64,000 nt of DNA from Cryobacterium luteum. GTDB lineage: Bacteria > Actinomycetota > Actinomycetes > Actinomycetales > Microbacteriaceae. The position numbers were made by a program, and so were the translations under genes. Under the pieces are notes generated by a model that was given only the letters and a program-made list of their open reading frames with translations, was not told the DNA's origin and did not search any database. The first letter of the stretch is position 1. Each line of letters starts with the position of its first letter. This document shows positions 47,168 to 58,531 of this stretch, one piece after another. The stretch is taken from assembly GCF_900110125.1 (NCBI RefSeq), contig NZ_FOCN01000013.1, positions 1-64,000 on the forward strand, read 5' to 3'.

Positions 47168-48061
47168 ATGCGCGCACGCTACATCGTTCCGGCATTCGCC
47201 GCAGCAGCCGCTCTGCTGCTCACCGGCTGTGTCGACAACTCCACCCCGGCCGCCACGACGCCCCCGGGCGAGGTCAGCACGATCGAAGCGGATGCCGCTG
47301 CGGTCGCGCTGCTGCCCGACGACATCAAAAGCGCCGGTGTGCTCGTGATCGGAACCGACGCGGCGTACCCGCCGAACGAGTTCAAGGACGAGTCGGGCGC
47401 ACCGATCGGCTGGGGCATCGAACTCGCCAGCGGCATCGCCGCCAAGCTCGGCCTCACGACCAAGTACCAGATCGCGTCCTTCGACAACATCATTCCGAGC
47501 ATCACCGGCGGCACCGTCGACATCGGCGAATCCTCGTTCACCGACAACCTCGAGCGCGAGCAGCAGGTTGACTTCGTCAACTACTACAACGCCGGAATTC
47601 TCTGGGCCGCGCCGGTTGGAAGCACCGTCGACCCCGACAACGCCTGCGGCCTCACCGTCGCTGTGCAGGACAACACGGTCGAAGACACCGATGAACTCCC
47701 CGCCAAGAGCGATGCCTGCGTCGCCGCCGGTAAGGAAAAGATCGAGATTCTGCCCTACGGCTCGCAGGACGAAGCGACCAACGCGGTCGTTCTCGGCAAA
47801 GCCGACGCCCTCAGCGCTGACTCGCCCGTCACCCTGTACGCCATCTCCAAGGCGGAGGGCGAGCTGCAGCCGGCCGGCGAAAGCTTCGACACGGCGCCGT
47901 ACGGCATCACCGTCGACAAGGGATCCGAGCTGACGGCGGCCGTACAGGCCGCGCTTCAGTCCATGGTCGATGACGGTTCCTACGCCAAGATCCTCGATGC
48001 CTGGGGCGTCACCGACGGCGGCATCGACACCATCACCATCAACGCCGCGTCCAACGGCTAG
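47168..48061 (+). CDS. Amino-acid ABC transporter substrate-binding lipoprotein
   Basis: A 297-residue lipoprotein from ATG 47168 behind GAAGGAAG. Signal peptide RARYIVPAFAAAAALLLTGC with lipobox LLTGC. The SBP_bac_3 fold shows LVIGTDAAYPPNEFKDESGA, WGIELASGIAAKLGL, DNIIPSITGGTVDIGESSFT and the closing PYGITVDKGSELTAAVQAAL with WGVTDGG. It binds a polar amino acid or ectoine-like solute; the identity is not clear. Operon with the permease and ATPase that follow. Confidence 0.93.
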   Translation: MRARYIVPAFAAAAALLLTGCVDNSTPAATTPPGEVSTIEADAAAVALLPDDIKSAGVLVIGTDAAYPPNEFKDESGAPIGWGIELASGIAAKLGLTTKYQIASFDNIIPSITGGTVDIGESSFTDNLEREQQVDFVNYYNAGILWAAPVGSTVDPDNACGLTVAVQDNTVEDTDELPAKSDACVAAGKEKIEILPYGSQDEATNAVVLGKADALSADSPVTLYAISKAEGELQPAGESFDTAPYGITVDKGSELTAAVQAALQSMVDDGSYAKILDAWGVTDGGIDTITINAASNG

Positions 48062-48080
48062 AGAATAAGCGACCCGCATC

Positions 48081-49088
48081 ATGACGAACACGGCCGTGAA
48101 CGGCGAAAAGACGGAGCCCGGAATCAAGGCGATTCGCCTGCGTCACCCGTGGCGCAACACCTTCGCGGTCGTGTTACTGCTCATCGTTGCGTTGTTCGTC
48201 GCCGATGCGGCGATGCGGCCGGCCTACGACTGGCCGGCGGTCGGCAAATACCTGTTCGACCAGCGCATCTCGCAAGCGGCGTTCGTCACCCTGCAACTCA
48301 CGGTCTATTCGATGATCATCGCAATCATCCTCGGCGTGACCCTGGCGATTATGCGGCTGTCGCCGAACCCGGTGGTCAACAGCATCGCCTGGGTCTATCT
48401 CTGGGTGTTTCGCGGTACCCCGGTCTACGTTCAGTTGGTGTTCTGGGGCCTGATCGGCACGATCTACCAGTCCATCGACATCGGGCTGCCGTTCACCGAG
48501 CCGTGGGTGTCCTTCCCGACCCGGGTGGCGCTGAGTGCGTTCGTTCTCGCCATCGTCGGGCTCGCCCTCAACGAGGCGGCTTACATGGCCGAAATCGTGC
48601 GCGCCGGCCTGCTTTCGGTCGACAGCGGCCAGGAGGAAGCCGCAACGGCCCTGGGCATGAGCTGGTTCCAGACCATGGTGCGCGTGATTGTGCCGCAGTC
48701 GATGCGGGTGATCATTCCGCCGGCTGGCAACGAGGTCATCTCGATGCTGAAGACCACCTCGCTGGTGACGGCCATTCCGTTCACCCTTGAGCTCTACACG
48801 CGCTCCCGAGATATCGCTGCTGTCACCTTCGACACCGTGCCGATGCTCATCGTGGCGTCGATCTGGTACCTGTTCTTCACCTCCATTCTCATGGTCGGCC
48901 AGTATTTTCTCGAGAAGCGTTTCGCGCGCGGCATCGGTGACCGCAGACCCGACAAGAAAGCGGATGACGCCACCGCGTCGGTCGCTGGCGCCATGACCGG
49001 CGTCATCCCGGTCGTCGGCAGCGGTCAACCTACCGTCGTGCTGCCGCCCACCGACCCGCGTGCTGACTCATCGAAGGGAGAACGCTGA
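48081..49088 (+). CDS. Amino-acid ABC transporter permease (HisM/GlnP type)
   Basis: A 335-residue membrane protein, longer than the usual 220-270 because of a 50-residue cytoplasmic N-terminus and a 45-residue C-terminal tail rich in Asp, Pro and Val. The core includes [40 protein letters not shown], the EAA loop [20 protein letters not shown] with [17 protein letters not shown], and [19 protein letters not shown]. It is a single permease gene, so it probably acts as a homodimer. It lies 19 bases after the binding-protein gene and shares a base with the ATPase gene. Confidence 0.94.
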   Translation: MTNTAVNGEKTEPGIKAIRLRHPWRNTFAVVLLLIVALFVADAAMRPAYDWPAVGKYLFDQRISQAAFVTLQLTVYSMIIAIILGVTLAIMRLSPNPVVNSIAWVYLWVFRGTPVYVQLVFWGLIGTIYQSIDIGLPFTEPWVSFPTRVALSAFVLAIVGLALNEAAYMAEIVRAGLLSVDSGQEEAATALGMSWFQTMVRVIVPQSMRVIIPPAGNEVISMLKTTSLVTAIPFTLELYTRSRDIAAVTFDTVPMLIVASIWYLFFTSILMVGQYFLEKRFARGIGDRRPDKKADDATASVAGAMTGVIPVVGSGQPTVVLPPTDPRADSSKGER

Positions 49089-49855
49089 TGCCCGACACCC
49101 CCATGGTGGTCGCCGACCGCGTCTCGAAGAGCTTCGGCTCCAATGAGGTGCTCAAGAGCATCTCGCTTGAGGTCAAACGCGGCGAGGTCATGTGCCTGGT
49201 CGGGCCCAGCGGCTCGGGCAAGTCCACCTTTCTGCGCTGCATCAACCACCTCGAGGTCGTCTCGTCCGGGCGGCTGAGCGTCGACGGGGAACTCATCGGC
49301 TACCGCGAAGCCAACCACAGACTCTATGAGATGCGTCCCAAAGAGGCCGCACGGCAGCGCCGTGACATCGGCATGGTGTTCCAGCGGTTCAACCTGTTTC
49401 CGCACATGACCGCGCTGCAGAACGTGATGGAAGCGCCGATTCGGGTCAAGGGCCTCTCCAAAGCCGGAGTTGAAGCGAACGCCCGCGTCCTGCTAGCCAG
49501 GGTCGGCCTCGCCGAACGCGCCGACTACTATCCCGCGCACCTGTCCGGCGGTCAGCAGCAGCGGGTGGCTATTGCCCGCGCCCTCGCCATGGAACCCAAG
49601 CTCATGCTGTTCGACGAGCCCACGAGCGCGCTCGACCCCGAGCTGGTCGGTGAGGTGCTCGACGTCATGCAGGGCCTCGCCCGCGATGGCATGACCATGA
49701 TCGTGGTCACCCACGAAATGGGATTCGCCCGCGAGGTCGCCGACTCGCTCGTCTTCATGGACGGCGGCGTCGTGGTGGAGAGCGGTGTGCCCACCGAGGT
49801 GCTCGCCAACCCGCAGCACCACCGCACCCAGGCCTTCCTCTCCAAGGTGCTCTAG
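49088..49855 (+). CDS. Amino-acid ABC transporter ATPase (GlnQ/HisP type)
   Basis: A 255-residue polar-amino-acid importer ATPase. Walker [18 protein letters not shown] near residue 40, [20 protein letters not shown], signature [17 protein letters not shown], Walker [21 protein letters not shown] and [20 protein letters not shown]. These are textbook GlnQ-group motifs. ATG 49088 overlaps the permease stop (TGATG). Last gene of its operon, convergent with hrpA. Confidence 0.96.
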   Translation: MPDTPMVVADRVSKSFGSNEVLKSISLEVKRGEVMCLVGPSGSGKSTFLRCINHLEVVSSGRLSVDGELIGYREANHRLYEMRPKEAARQRRDIGMVFQRFNLFPHMTALQNVMEAPIRVKGLSKAGVEANARVLLARVGLAERADYYPAHLSGGQQQRVAIARALAMEPKLMLFDEPTSALDPELVGEVLDVMQGLARDGMTMIVVTHEMGFAREVADSLVFMDGGVVVESGVPTEVLANPQHHRTQAFLSKVL

Positions 49856-49872
49856 CCCCCGCTCTCTCCTTT

Positions 49873-49919
49873 CCGGGCCCACGATAGATCATGGTCCCGG
49901 TTGCGTAAGGTGGGCCCGG
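49873..49919. terminator. Hairpin between the convergent amino-acid ABC operon and hrpA
   Basis: CCGGGCCCAC (49873-49882) and GTGGGCCCGG (49910-49919) form a perfect 10-bp stem with a 27-base loop. It lies 17 bases after the ATPase stop and before the hrpA stop on the other strand. It lacks a U tract. Confidence 0.6.
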
Positions 49920-49946
49920 GCGGGAAAACACCCCCACGGAGCACCT

Positions 49947-52900
49947 CTAACCGGCGAGCACCTTCTGAATCCGCTGCAGCGATACCGACTCGGCGGCCTT
50001 GAGCTCCTGCGCAAACAGGCTGATGCGCAGCTCCTCGATCATCCAGCGGGCGCGGAGAACCGGCGCCGCGGCATCCGCTGGCAGCGGCATGGTGCCGCCG
50101 GCGGTTTCGAACCGAGTGGTAGCGGCCTGGGTCTCGTTCATCCAGACTCGGTCGCGGCTGGGGTTGTCGACCAGTTTCGGCACGCGGGCGCTGATTCCGC
50201 CGAGGTAGCGCGGCAGATGCCGCAACCGGGCCAGGCCGGTCTCACTGACGAATCCGGGATAGACCAGGGCGGTCAGCTGCTGGCGGGCGTCGCTGATTCC
50301 GGGCAACAGCGCCATGCTCGTTGCGGCCTTGAGCGCCTTGTCGGCCAGGCGATGAGCGGTGAGAATGCGGGCGACCAGCCCCACGGTCTCGAACATGGAG
50401 TCCATCACCACCCCCGACACCCGGTCGCGAATGGTGTCGAACTCCGCCTTCATGAACACCTGCCCGTCGGGACGCACCCGAAACAATACGTCGTCGACGG
50501 CTGCGGCGAGGCAATCCTCGAACAGGGACTGCGTGTTCTTGTACGGGCTGGTCGCCAGCGACAGCTTCTCAGCCGCGGTCAAATGCTGCTGCACATACGC
50601 GGCCGGTGACGGCGTGGCGAGCAGCAGCAGCCGGCGCACCCCGCGGGGCAGTGCCCGAGCCTGCTCCAGCTCGGTGCTCATCATGCGAATAGAAACGGAT
50701 GCCCCGTCATCGACGAGCGTCGGATACCCGCGAATCGTGTTGTCGCCCTGCAACGCGTCGAGAAACCGGGGGAGCTCGCCGAGGTCCCAGGTCGTGAGGC
50801 CGCTGCGTTCGATCGCGTTGCTCGGCGCGGCAGCACTCGTGGCCTTCGCGACGCTCTCCCGCACCCGGGTGCCGAGCCGACGTTGCAGGTCGGCGAGGTC
50901 TTTGTCGGCGGCGACCGTGCGCCCCCGTTCGTCGGTCACGACGAAGGTCATGCGCAGGTGGGAGGGAACACGGCCGAGCTCGAAGTCGCGCGCGGTCACC
51001 GGCACGTAGGTGAGTTTTTGAATCAGCGCGGCGAGCGTCTCAGCAAACGAGGCGTCAGGCACCGGCGTCGGCAGGGTCTCCACGATTCCCGGTTCGCCGG
51101 GCAGCTCAGCCAGAAGCCGGGCCGCCCAGTCGGCGGCGGGAACGACAGTACGACGGATGCTTTTCGGCAGCGACTTGATCATGGCGGTCACCAGTTCGGC
51201 GCGGAGGCCCGGTACCTGCCAGTCAAAACCGTACGGCGACAGTCGCGCCAGCAGCGCGAGTGGAATGCGCACGGTCACGCCGTCGTCTTCCTTGCCGGGT
51301 TCGAAGCGGTAGCCGAGGGTCAGGCGCTGGTCGCCCTGCTGCCAGCTCGGCGGAAACAGCCGTTCGTCGATCTCGGGGGAGTCCTCGGCGACGAGGGCGT
51401 CGGCGGTCATGGTGAGCAGGTCGGGGGTGTCGAAGCGGGCCGTGCGCCACCAGCCCTCGAAGCTCTTGGTCGACGACACCTCGGCCGGGATGCGGCGCTG
51501 GTAGAAGTCGAACACGGCCTCGTCGTCAAAGAGGATGTCCCGGCGCCGGGTGCGCTCCTCCAGCTCGGCGAGTTCCTCCCGCAGCCGGGCATTGGCGCGT
51601 TCGAACGCCCACATTCCGGGGTCGCCGGTCTGGCCGGGGCGGCCGCCCCGGCTCGCGCTCGAGCCGACGGCCGGCGTGCGGCCGGAACCGCGGCCGACCG
51701 TACCTCGACCAGCGCTGGCGTCGCCGCCGTCGACCGAGATGCTCACGCGCTCATTGCGGGACGGTCCGCGGCCACCGCGATCGGCTTCTTTTTCCGCCGC
51801 AGCGGACTCCGGTCCCGACGCGCGGTCCCACTCGCCCTCGACCAGGGCGTGCCGAATGAACAACTCCCGGGCGTAGGCCGGATCGATCCTGGAGAACTGC
51901 ACTCGGCGGCGGGCCACGATCGGCACTCCGTACAGGGTGACCCGTTCGTAGACGACGGCGGCGCCCTGCTTCATCTCCCAGTGTGGTTCGGAGTAACTGC
52001 GTTTGCACAGGTTACCGGCGAGCGGTTCGGCCCAGGCCGGGTCGACGACCGCGTTCATGCGGGCGAACAGCCGGCTGGTCTCGACCAGTTCGGCGCTCAT
52101 CACCGCGCTCGGCTGTTTCTTGGCCAGGGCCGAGCCGGGAAACAGCACGAAGCGCTGCTGTCTTGCGCCGACATAGTCCTTCTTGGCAACATCCTTCAGC
52201 CCGATATGCGAGAGCAGCCCGGCCAGCAGCGACCGGTGCACGCCGTCGGGGTTCGCGCTCGGTTCGCCCAGGTGCAGGCCGAGCGGTTTGGCGAGCTGGC
52301 GCAACTGGCGCAGCACGTCCTGCCACTCCCGAACCCGCAAATAGTTGAGATATTCGTTCTTGCACAGCCGCCGAAAAGCGCTCGAACCCAGTTCGGACTG
52401 CTGCTTCTCGAGGTAGTTCCACAGGTTGAGCAGGCTGAGAAAATCGCTCGTGGGGTCGATAAAGCGGGCATGGAACTGGTCGGCCTGGGCGCGCCGCTCG
52501 AGCGGGCGCTCGCGGGGGTCCTGAATGGTCAGGCCGGCGACGATCGCCATGACCTCCCGGCTGGTGCCCTGCGTCTTCGACTCGATCACCATGCGGCCAA
52601 AACGCGGGTCGATCGGCAGCTGCGCGAGCTGTTGGCCGATGCGGGTGAGGCGCGGGGTGGCCGGGCCGGCGGCGGCAGGTGGGGTGGCGGCATCCGCTTC
52701 AGCACGGGCAGGGCGGCGACCGCTTTTGGTGTGGCCGGCGCCCTCAGCCTCGATGGCGCCGAGTTCGGCGAGCAGGTCGAGGCCGTCCTTGATATTGCGT
52801 GAGTCCGGCGGGGTCAAGAATGGGAACGAGGCGATGTCACCGAGGCCGAGCGAGATCATCTGCAGAATGACTGCGGCGAGGTTGGTGCGCAGGATCTCCG

Positions 52901-54047
52901 GCTCGGTGTAGTCCGGGCGGCGCAGATAATCTTCTTCGGAATAGAGCCGAATCGCGATGCCGTCGCTCGTTCGGCCGCTGCGGCCGCTGCGCTGGTTGCC
53001 GGAGGCCTGCGAGATGGCTTCGATCGGCAGGCGCTGCACCTTGGAGCGCACGCTGTACCGGCTGATGCGCGCGGTACCGGCGTCGATGACGTAGCGGATG
53101 CCCGGCACCGTCAGGCTGGTCTCGGCCACGTTCGTCGCGAGCACGATGCGCCGCTTCACCCCGGCCACCGTGGACGGTTGGAACACCCGGTGCTGGTCGG
53201 CCGACGACAGCCGGCCGTAGAGCGGCAGCACCTCGGTGGGATTGCGGCTGGCCGCGGAGGCGTACTTGCCCTGCAGGGCGTCGGCGGCGTCGCGAATCTC
53301 GGTCTCACCGGAGAGAAAGACCAGCACGTCACCGTTCGATTCGCGTTCGAGTTCGTCGAGGGCGGCGGTGATGCCCTCGATGTAGTCGCGGTCCACCGGG
53401 GGAGCGGCATCCGTCGTGTCGTCATCGTCATCGGCGGCCTCCACCACGAGCGGGCGGTAGCGAATCTCCACCGGGAAGGTGCGGCCGGAGACCTCGACGA
53501 CCGGTGCCGGGGTGCCGTCGGCGGCCGCGAAATGCTTCGCGAAACTGGCCGGGTCGATCGTGGCCGACGTGATGATGAGCTTCAGGTCGGGGCGCTTGGG
53601 CAGCAGCTGCCGCAGGTAGCCGAGCAGAAAGTCAATGTTGAGGCTGCGTTCGTGCGCCTCGTCGATGATGATCGTGTCGTACTTCTGCAACATTCGATCG
53701 CGGTGAATCTCATTCAGGAGGATGCCGTCGGTCATCAACTTGATGCGAGTGTCGGAGCCGACTTTGTCGGTGAACCGCACCTGATAGCCGACCAGCTGCC
53801 CGACCTCCTGGCCGAGCTCCTCGGCGATGCGTTCGGCGATGGTACGCGCGGCGAGCCGGCGCGGCTGAGTGTGGCCGATGTTCTTTCGGCCCAGTTCCAG
53901 GCAGATCTTGGGCAGCTGGGTGGTCTTACCCGACCCGGTCGACCCGGCGACGATCACGACCTGGTGGTCGCTAATTGCGCGGGCGATGTCGTCCCGACGC
54001 TGGCTGACCGGCAGTTCGGGCGGGAAGGTGATCTTCAGCGTTTCCAT
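49947..54047 (-). CDS. hrpA: ATP-dependent RNA helicase, HrpA type
   Basis: A 1366-residue DEAH-box helicase. Walker A GSTGSGKTT is at residues 35-43, followed by GHTQPRRLAARTIAERI, then DEAH at 129-132 (IIIDEAHERSLNIDFLLGYL), SATID near 160, VLVFLSGETEIRDAADAL, LATNVAETSLTVPGIRYVID and QRSGRSGRTSDGIAIRLYSE (motif VI). Next come the HA2/OB-fold region and the long C-terminal DUF3418 domain typical of HrpA proper. An Arg/Gly-rich low-complexity linker (GGRGPSRNERVSISVDGGDA and on) stands near residue 750-810. HrpA rescues stalled or collided ribosomes in E. coli. ATG at 54045-54047; the gene stands alone. Confidence 0.96.
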   Translation of the reverse strand: METLKITFPPELPVSQRRDDIARAISDHQVVIVAGSTGSGKTTQLPKICLELGRKNIGHTQPRRLAARTIAERIAEELGQEVGQLVGYQVRFTDKVGSDTRIKLMTDGILLNEIHRDRMLQKYDTIIIDEAHERSLNIDFLLGYLRQLLPKRPDLKLIITSATIDPASFAKHFAAADGTPAPVVEVSGRTFPVEIRYRPLVVEAADDDDDTTDAAPPVDRDYIEGITAALDELERESNGDVLVFLSGETEIRDAADALQGKYASAASRNPTEVLPLYGRLSSADQHRVFQPSTVAGVKRRIVLATNVAETSLTVPGIRYVIDAGTARISRYSVRSKVQRLPIEAISQASGNQRSGRSGRTSDGIAIRLYSEEDYLRRPDYTEPEILRTNLAAVILQMISLGLGDIASFPFLTPPDSRNIKDGLDLLAELGAIEAEGAGHTKSGRRPARAEADAATPPAAAGPATPRLTRIGQQLAQLPIDPRFGRMVIESKTQGTSREVMAIVAGLTIQDPRERPLERRAQADQFHARFIDPTSDFLSLLNLWNYLEKQQSELGSSAFRRLCKNEYLNYLRVREWQDVLRQLRQLAKPLGLHLGEPSANPDGVHRSLLAGLLSHIGLKDVAKKDYVGARQQRFVLFPGSALAKKQPSAVMSAELVETSRLFARMNAVVDPAWAEPLAGNLCKRSYSEPHWEMKQGAAVVYERVTLYGVPIVARRRVQFSRIDPAYARELFIRHALVEGEWDRASGPESAAAEKEADRGGRGPSRNERVSISVDGGDASAGRGTVGRGSGRTPAVGSSASRGGRPGQTGDPGMWAFERANARLREELAELEERTRRRDILFDDEAVFDFYQRRIPAEVSSTKSFEGWWRTARFDTPDLLTMTADALVAEDSPEIDERLFPPSWQQGDQRLTLGYRFEPGKEDDGVTVRIPLALLARLSPYGFDWQVPGLRAELVTAMIKSLPKSIRRTVVPAADWAARLLAELPGEPGIVETLPTPVPDASFAETLAALIQKLTYVPVTARDFELGRVPSHLRMTFVVTDERGRTVAADKDLADLQRRLGTRVRESVAKATSAAAPSNAIERSGLTTWDLGELPRFLDALQGDNTIRGYPTLVDDGASVSIRMMSTELEQARALPRGVRRLLLLATPSPAAYVQQHLTAAEKLSLATSPYKNTQSLFEDCLAAAVDDVLFRVRPDGQVFMKAEFDTIRDRVSGVVMDSMFETVGLVARILTAHRLADKALKAATSMALLPGISDARQQLTALVYPGFVSETGLARLRHLPRYLGGISARVPKLVDNPSRDRVWMNETQAATTRFETAGGTMPLPADAAAPVLRARWMIEELRISLFAQELKAAESVSLQRIQKVLAG

Positions 54048-54138
54048 GAAGTCTCAATATTACTTCGGTCATGTCATTGCTTTCGCGGTCAGTGAACATT
54101 GGGTGTTCGGGGGGTAGAAGAAGAACCGCGGCCCATAG

Positions 54139-54981
<843 letters not shown>

Positions 54982-55117
54982 CCCGCAGCATCCGTTCGTC
55001 ACGTGGCCCCGCAGACTCCTCGTCGGCGGGGCCACCGGTGTATCGGCGAGCTCCGCGAGCGGCGTACATTGGGATGCGCTGCGTCTCAGAGAGCGCGCCG
55101 CCCGGCAGAAAGATCCC

Positions 55118-55783
55118 ATGAACCCCATTGAATGGCTGTTCGACGCCCAGTTGCAGATCGGCACCCAGACCATCCTCTGGCGGGAGGTCGTCGGCAATGC
55201 CTTCGGCATCGCGAGCGCGGTCGGCGGTATGCGTCGCAAAATCTGGGCCTGGCCGGTCGGCATCATCGGCAACGCCCTGCTGTTCACCGTCTTTCTCGGT
55301 GCCGTGTTCGGCACGCCCAACCCGGTCAACCTGCTCGGCCAGGCCGGTCGTCAGATCATGTTCATCGTCGTGTCGATCTTCGGCTGGGTGCAGTGGCAGC
55401 GCAGCCGCAACTCGGCCGTGCATGTGGCGGTGGCGCCGCACTGGGCGGGCAATCGCACCCGGATTGTGCTGGGACTCGGCCTGGTCGCAGGCACCCTCGT
55501 GCTCACTCCCATCTTTCGGGCGCTCGGTTCGTTCGAACCGGTCTGGGCGGATGCCTGGATCTTCACCGGCTCGCTGCTCGCGACCTACGGCATGGCCAAG
55601 GGGTGGACCGAGTTCTGGCTGATCTGGGTGGCCGTCGACGTCGTCGGGGTGCCCCTGCTGATCAGCGCCGGCTACTACGCCTCAGCGGTGCTCTATCTGT
55701 TTTACGGCGCCTTCACCCTCGTGGGGTTCGTGGTGTGGGTGCGGGTGCAGCGCCGCCGGAACGCCCTGCTCGGCGTCGTCTAG
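55118..55783 (+). CDS. pnuC: Nicotinamide riboside / mononucleotide transporter PnuC
   Basis: A 221-residue membrane protein with seven predicted helices. PnuC family blocks: ILWREVVGNAFGIASAVGGM with RRKIWAWPVGIIGNALLFTV, GQAGRQIMFIVVSIFGWVQW, ATYGMAKGWTEFWLIWVAVD and LYLFYGAFTLVGFVVWVRVQ. The Trp-rich helices line the substrate path in known structures. It moves the vitamin B3 nucleoside by facilitated diffusion, driven by phosphorylation in the cytoplasm; no nadR is next to it. No NAD-pathway regulatory motif was recognised upstream. Confidence 0.94.
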   Translation: MNPIEWLFDAQLQIGTQTILWREVVGNAFGIASAVGGMRRKIWAWPVGIIGNALLFTVFLGAVFGTPNPVNLLGQAGRQIMFIVVSIFGWVQWQRSRNSAVHVAVAPHWAGNRTRIVLGLGLVAGTLVLTPIFRALGSFEPVWADAWIFTGSLLATYGMAKGWTEFWLIWVAVDVVGVPLLISAGYYASAVLYLFYGAFTLVGFVVWVRVQRRRNALLGVV

Positions 55784-55828
55784 CTGCCGTCCCCTCGCGC
55801 TCAGTTGCCGGCGAGCGCAGAATGGAGC

Positions 55829-57817
55829 ATGCCCAACCACCTCGCCGACGCCATCAGTCCCTACCTGCGCAGCCACGCCGACAACCCGGTGCACTGGTTC
55901 GGCTGGGGTGAGGAGGCGTTCGCCGAAGCCCGCAGGCGAGATGTGCCCGTTCTCGTGTCGATCGGCTATTCCACCTGCCACTGGTGTCACGTCATGGCCA
56001 GGGAGAGCTTCAGCGACCCGGCCGTCGCCGAGTACCTCAACGCCCACTTCGTGAGCATCAAGGTCGACCGGGAGGAGCATCCCGACGTCGACGCGAGCTA
56101 CCTCGCCGCCGCGAGCGCCTTCGTGGAGGGGCTCGGCTGGCCGCTGAACGTGTTCGTCACCCCCGACGGGCAGGCGTTCCACGCGGGAACGTACTTTCCG
56201 CCGGTGGCCGTTGCGGGGCATCCGGCATTTCGTGAGGTGCTGACCGCAGTGACGGATGCCTGGCTCACCCGCCGCGCCGAGGTCACGGCCGGTGCCTCCC
56301 GGGTGGCGGAACTGCTCGCTGACTCGGCGCGGCAGCTGGCCGCCGGGGGAGGTGCGGCGGGTACCGCGCAGCCCGGCAGCGCCGCACTCGACCAGGCCGT
56401 GGCCGAACTGGTCGGCTACGAAGACGCCCGGTTCGGCGGTTTTGGCGGCAGCCCGAAGTTTCCGGTGGCACCGGCGCTGTCCTTTCTGCTCGGGCACGGT
56501 GAGCTGGGGCACGGTGACGGGCCGGCCCTGGCCCTGCGCACCCTGAAGGTCATGGGGGCGTCACCGTTGCGCGATGCGATTGAGGGCGGCTTCTTTCGCT
56601 ACGCGGTCAACCGAAACTGGAGCGACCCGCACTATGAGCGCATGCTCTACGACAACGCCCAACTGCTCAGCCTCTACACCCGAGCCTGGATGCTCACCGG
56701 CCAGTCGTGGGCACGCACCGTCGCCGAGGAAATCGCCGGTTTTCTCTGCACGGTTTTGCAGCTGCCCGGCGGTGGGTTCGCGAGCGCCCAGGACTCCGAG
56801 AGCACCGTTGACGGCCAACGGGTCGAGGGCGGCTACTACGCCCTCGAACCAGGCGAGCGAGCGAGACAGACCCCGCCGGCCCTCGATGAGAAGGTGCTCA
56901 CCGGCTGGAACGGTCTCGCCATCCAGGCTCTGGCTCGGGCCGGCTTTGCCTTCGACCGGCCCGAGCTCATCGCCGCCGCCCGCCGGGCAGCCGACTCCCT
57001 GCGCGAGCAGCACGAGCGTGCCGACGGCACTCTGGTGCGAGCCTCGGTCAACGGGCGCACGTCCACGGCTAAAGCCACCCTGGAGGACTACGGCATGTAC
57101 TCACGGGGACTCCTCGAACTCGCACTCGTCACCGGTGACGCAACCTACGCCACCCGGGCCCGTCACCTGCTCGACAGCACACTATCGGGCACCGAAGACA
57201 CTCCCGTTTTCCGTCCGCCGTACGGTGCCGATCCGGTGCTGAGCGGGCAGGGACTGGTCAGCACCATCGATCCCTCCGAGGGGGCCTACCCCTCGGGGCT
57301 GTCCGCCACCGCCGACGCCGCCCTGCTCCTGCACCGCCTCACCGGCGACGACCGCTACCGTCGGGCCGCGCGGGCCGGCCTCAGCCTCGTCGCCACCCTC
57401 GCCCCCGCCCGCCCACTCGCCTACGGCGCCGCGCTGCGCTTGTTCGACGAATTGAATGCACCGATCGAGCAGCTCATCATCGTGTCGCCCGATCGAATAA
57501 GCGGGAACGCCAGCCAGCCCATCACCCTGAACGACCTCGCGCGCCGTCACCCGGCGGGAGTCGTCGCATCCGTGTCCGAAACCCAGGCGCGGGCCTTCGC
57601 TGTTGCCGGATTCGACCTATTCGCAGGGCGGGCGGCCCCGACCGGCCAACCCACCGCGTATCTCTGCCGCGACTTCGTCTGCCAACTGCCGGTCACCGAC
57701 CCAGCACGGCTGCCGCCGGTCGACGCTACCGCCGTGCTGCTCGCTGAAATCGCCGGCGACATCGCCGGCGACATCGCGGTCGAAGCGCAACACTCTGACC
57801 GCCCGCACACGCACTAA
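55829..57817 (+). CDS. YyaL-type thioredoxin-domain protein (DUF255 with glycosidase-like fold)
   Basis: A 662-residue protein. ATG 55829 gives [20 protein letters not shown], the standard family start; a TTG 24 bases earlier is also in frame. The thioredoxin-like domain (residues about 15-170) has [20 protein letters not shown] with a CxWC active site. The rest is an alpha/alpha-barrel resembling N-acylglucosamine epimerase-like folds, including [31 protein letters not shown] and [20 protein letters not shown]. The biochemical role of this widespread family is not settled. Near the C-terminus a short DIAG repeat occurs ([13 protein letters not shown]). Confidence 0.92.
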   Translation: MPNHLADAISPYLRSHADNPVHWFGWGEEAFAEARRRDVPVLVSIGYSTCHWCHVMARESFSDPAVAEYLNAHFVSIKVDREEHPDVDASYLAAASAFVEGLGWPLNVFVTPDGQAFHAGTYFPPVAVAGHPAFREVLTAVTDAWLTRRAEVTAGASRVAELLADSARQLAAGGGAAGTAQPGSAALDQAVAELVGYEDARFGGFGGSPKFPVAPALSFLLGHGELGHGDGPALALRTLKVMGASPLRDAIEGGFFRYAVNRNWSDPHYERMLYDNAQLLSLYTRAWMLTGQSWARTVAEEIAGFLCTVLQLPGGGFASAQDSESTVDGQRVEGGYYALEPGERARQTPPALDEKVLTGWNGLAIQALARAGFAFDRPELIAAARRAADSLREQHERADGTLVRASVNGRTSTAKATLEDYGMYSRGLLELALVTGDATYATRARHLLDSTLSGTEDTPVFRPPYGADPVLSGQGLVSTIDPSEGAYPSGLSATADAALLLHRLTGDDRYRRAARAGLSLVATLAPARPLAYGAALRLFDELNAPIEQLIIVSPDRISGNASQPITLNDLARRHPAGVVASVSETQARAFAVAGFDLFAGRAAPTGQPTAYLCRDFVCQLPVTDPARLPPVDATAVLLAEIAGDIAGDIAVEAQHSDRPHTH

Positions 57818-57830
57818 CATCGGGGTACCA

Positions 57831-57880
57831 CACCAGCCCCACACCCCAGCCCGACACCCCAGCCCGACACCCCAGCCTTA
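57831..57880. repeat. 13-bp minisatellite between the YyaL-type gene and a pseudogene
   Basis: Units CACCCCAGCCCGA (57842-57854 and 57855-57867) and CACCCCAGCCTTA (57868-57880) follow a shortened unit at 57831. All lie in the gap between coding regions. Confidence 0.92.
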
Positions 57881-57910
57881 CACTCCCGGGGCACGTCGAA
57901 AGGATCCCTG

Positions 57911-58378
57911 ATGGTTCCCGAGATCAACATTTGGGCCGGCTCCTGGCCACCGGGTCGAGTATGGTCGTCGGCTCCATCTGGTACACCCGCGCCGTCTTCG
58001 GTCGGTACTGGATGAAAGCGGTCGGGCACACCGAAGAAGCATGACGGGCAGCGGCACCGGGGCGATCATCATCACGGTCATCGTCAGCCTCACCCCGCCG
58101 CCGTGCTGGCCGGCGCCGCGGCAATCGCCCAGAACTTCGACGGCAGAAACTTTCTGTTCAACACCCTGCTCACCGGCGTCATCTTCCGGGCCGGATTCAC
58201 CGCCGCTCGCATGATCACCCACGACGCGTTCGATCGCCGCCCGGCCGGTCTCACCGTGCTGAACATCGCGCACGACCTGGTCACGATCCTGCTCCTGGCC
58301 CTGATCATCGGCCTGTTCGGCGTCTTCGCACTGTGGTTCGCACGCGCAGCTAACTTGCGACCTCGAGACGTACACTGA
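57911..58378 (+). pseudogene. DUF1761-family membrane protein, frameshifted remnant
   Basis: The ATG at 57911 follows AAAGGA and starts VPEINIWAG, as DUF1761 proteins do. A frame change within about 25 bases makes that reading garbage. Another frame then carries LATGSSMVVGSIWYTRAVFG and RYWMKAVGHTEEA. A further shift gives MTGSGTGAIIITVIVSL, and from 58103 the original frame resumes with VLAGAAAIAQNFDGRNFLFN and NTLLTGVIFRAGFTAARMIT. The pieces are collinear with a single four-helix DUF1761 protein of about 150 residues. At least three frame changes are needed, so no functional product is expected. Confidence 0.85.
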
Positions 58379-58394
58379 GCTATCGAGCATGCAC

Positions 58395-58419
58395 ATCGAG
58401 AACATCGTCACTTCTCGAT
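58395..58419. promoter_or_regulatory. Short inverted repeat in the leader of the Stealth-family gene
   Basis: ATCGAGAA (58395-58402) and TTCTCGAT (58412-58419) form an 8-bp stem with a 9-base loop, about 110 bases before the start codon. It could be an operator or a leader structure; nothing more is evident. Confidence 0.35.
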
Positions 58420-58531
58420 AAAATTGTCGCTGCGAACCACACTGAAGCATCCACGCCGGCATCTTCGGCCGCACTCCTCGCGTCAGCCTCGGCTGGTCAC
58501 GATCGAGTGCTCCATTTTTTCAAGGAGGACC

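Noticed and set aside
50883-52802. 639-codon open frame on the plus strand
   Set aside because: Shadow of hrpA, whose helicase motifs and C-terminal domain are intact; the shadow product has no recognisable domain.
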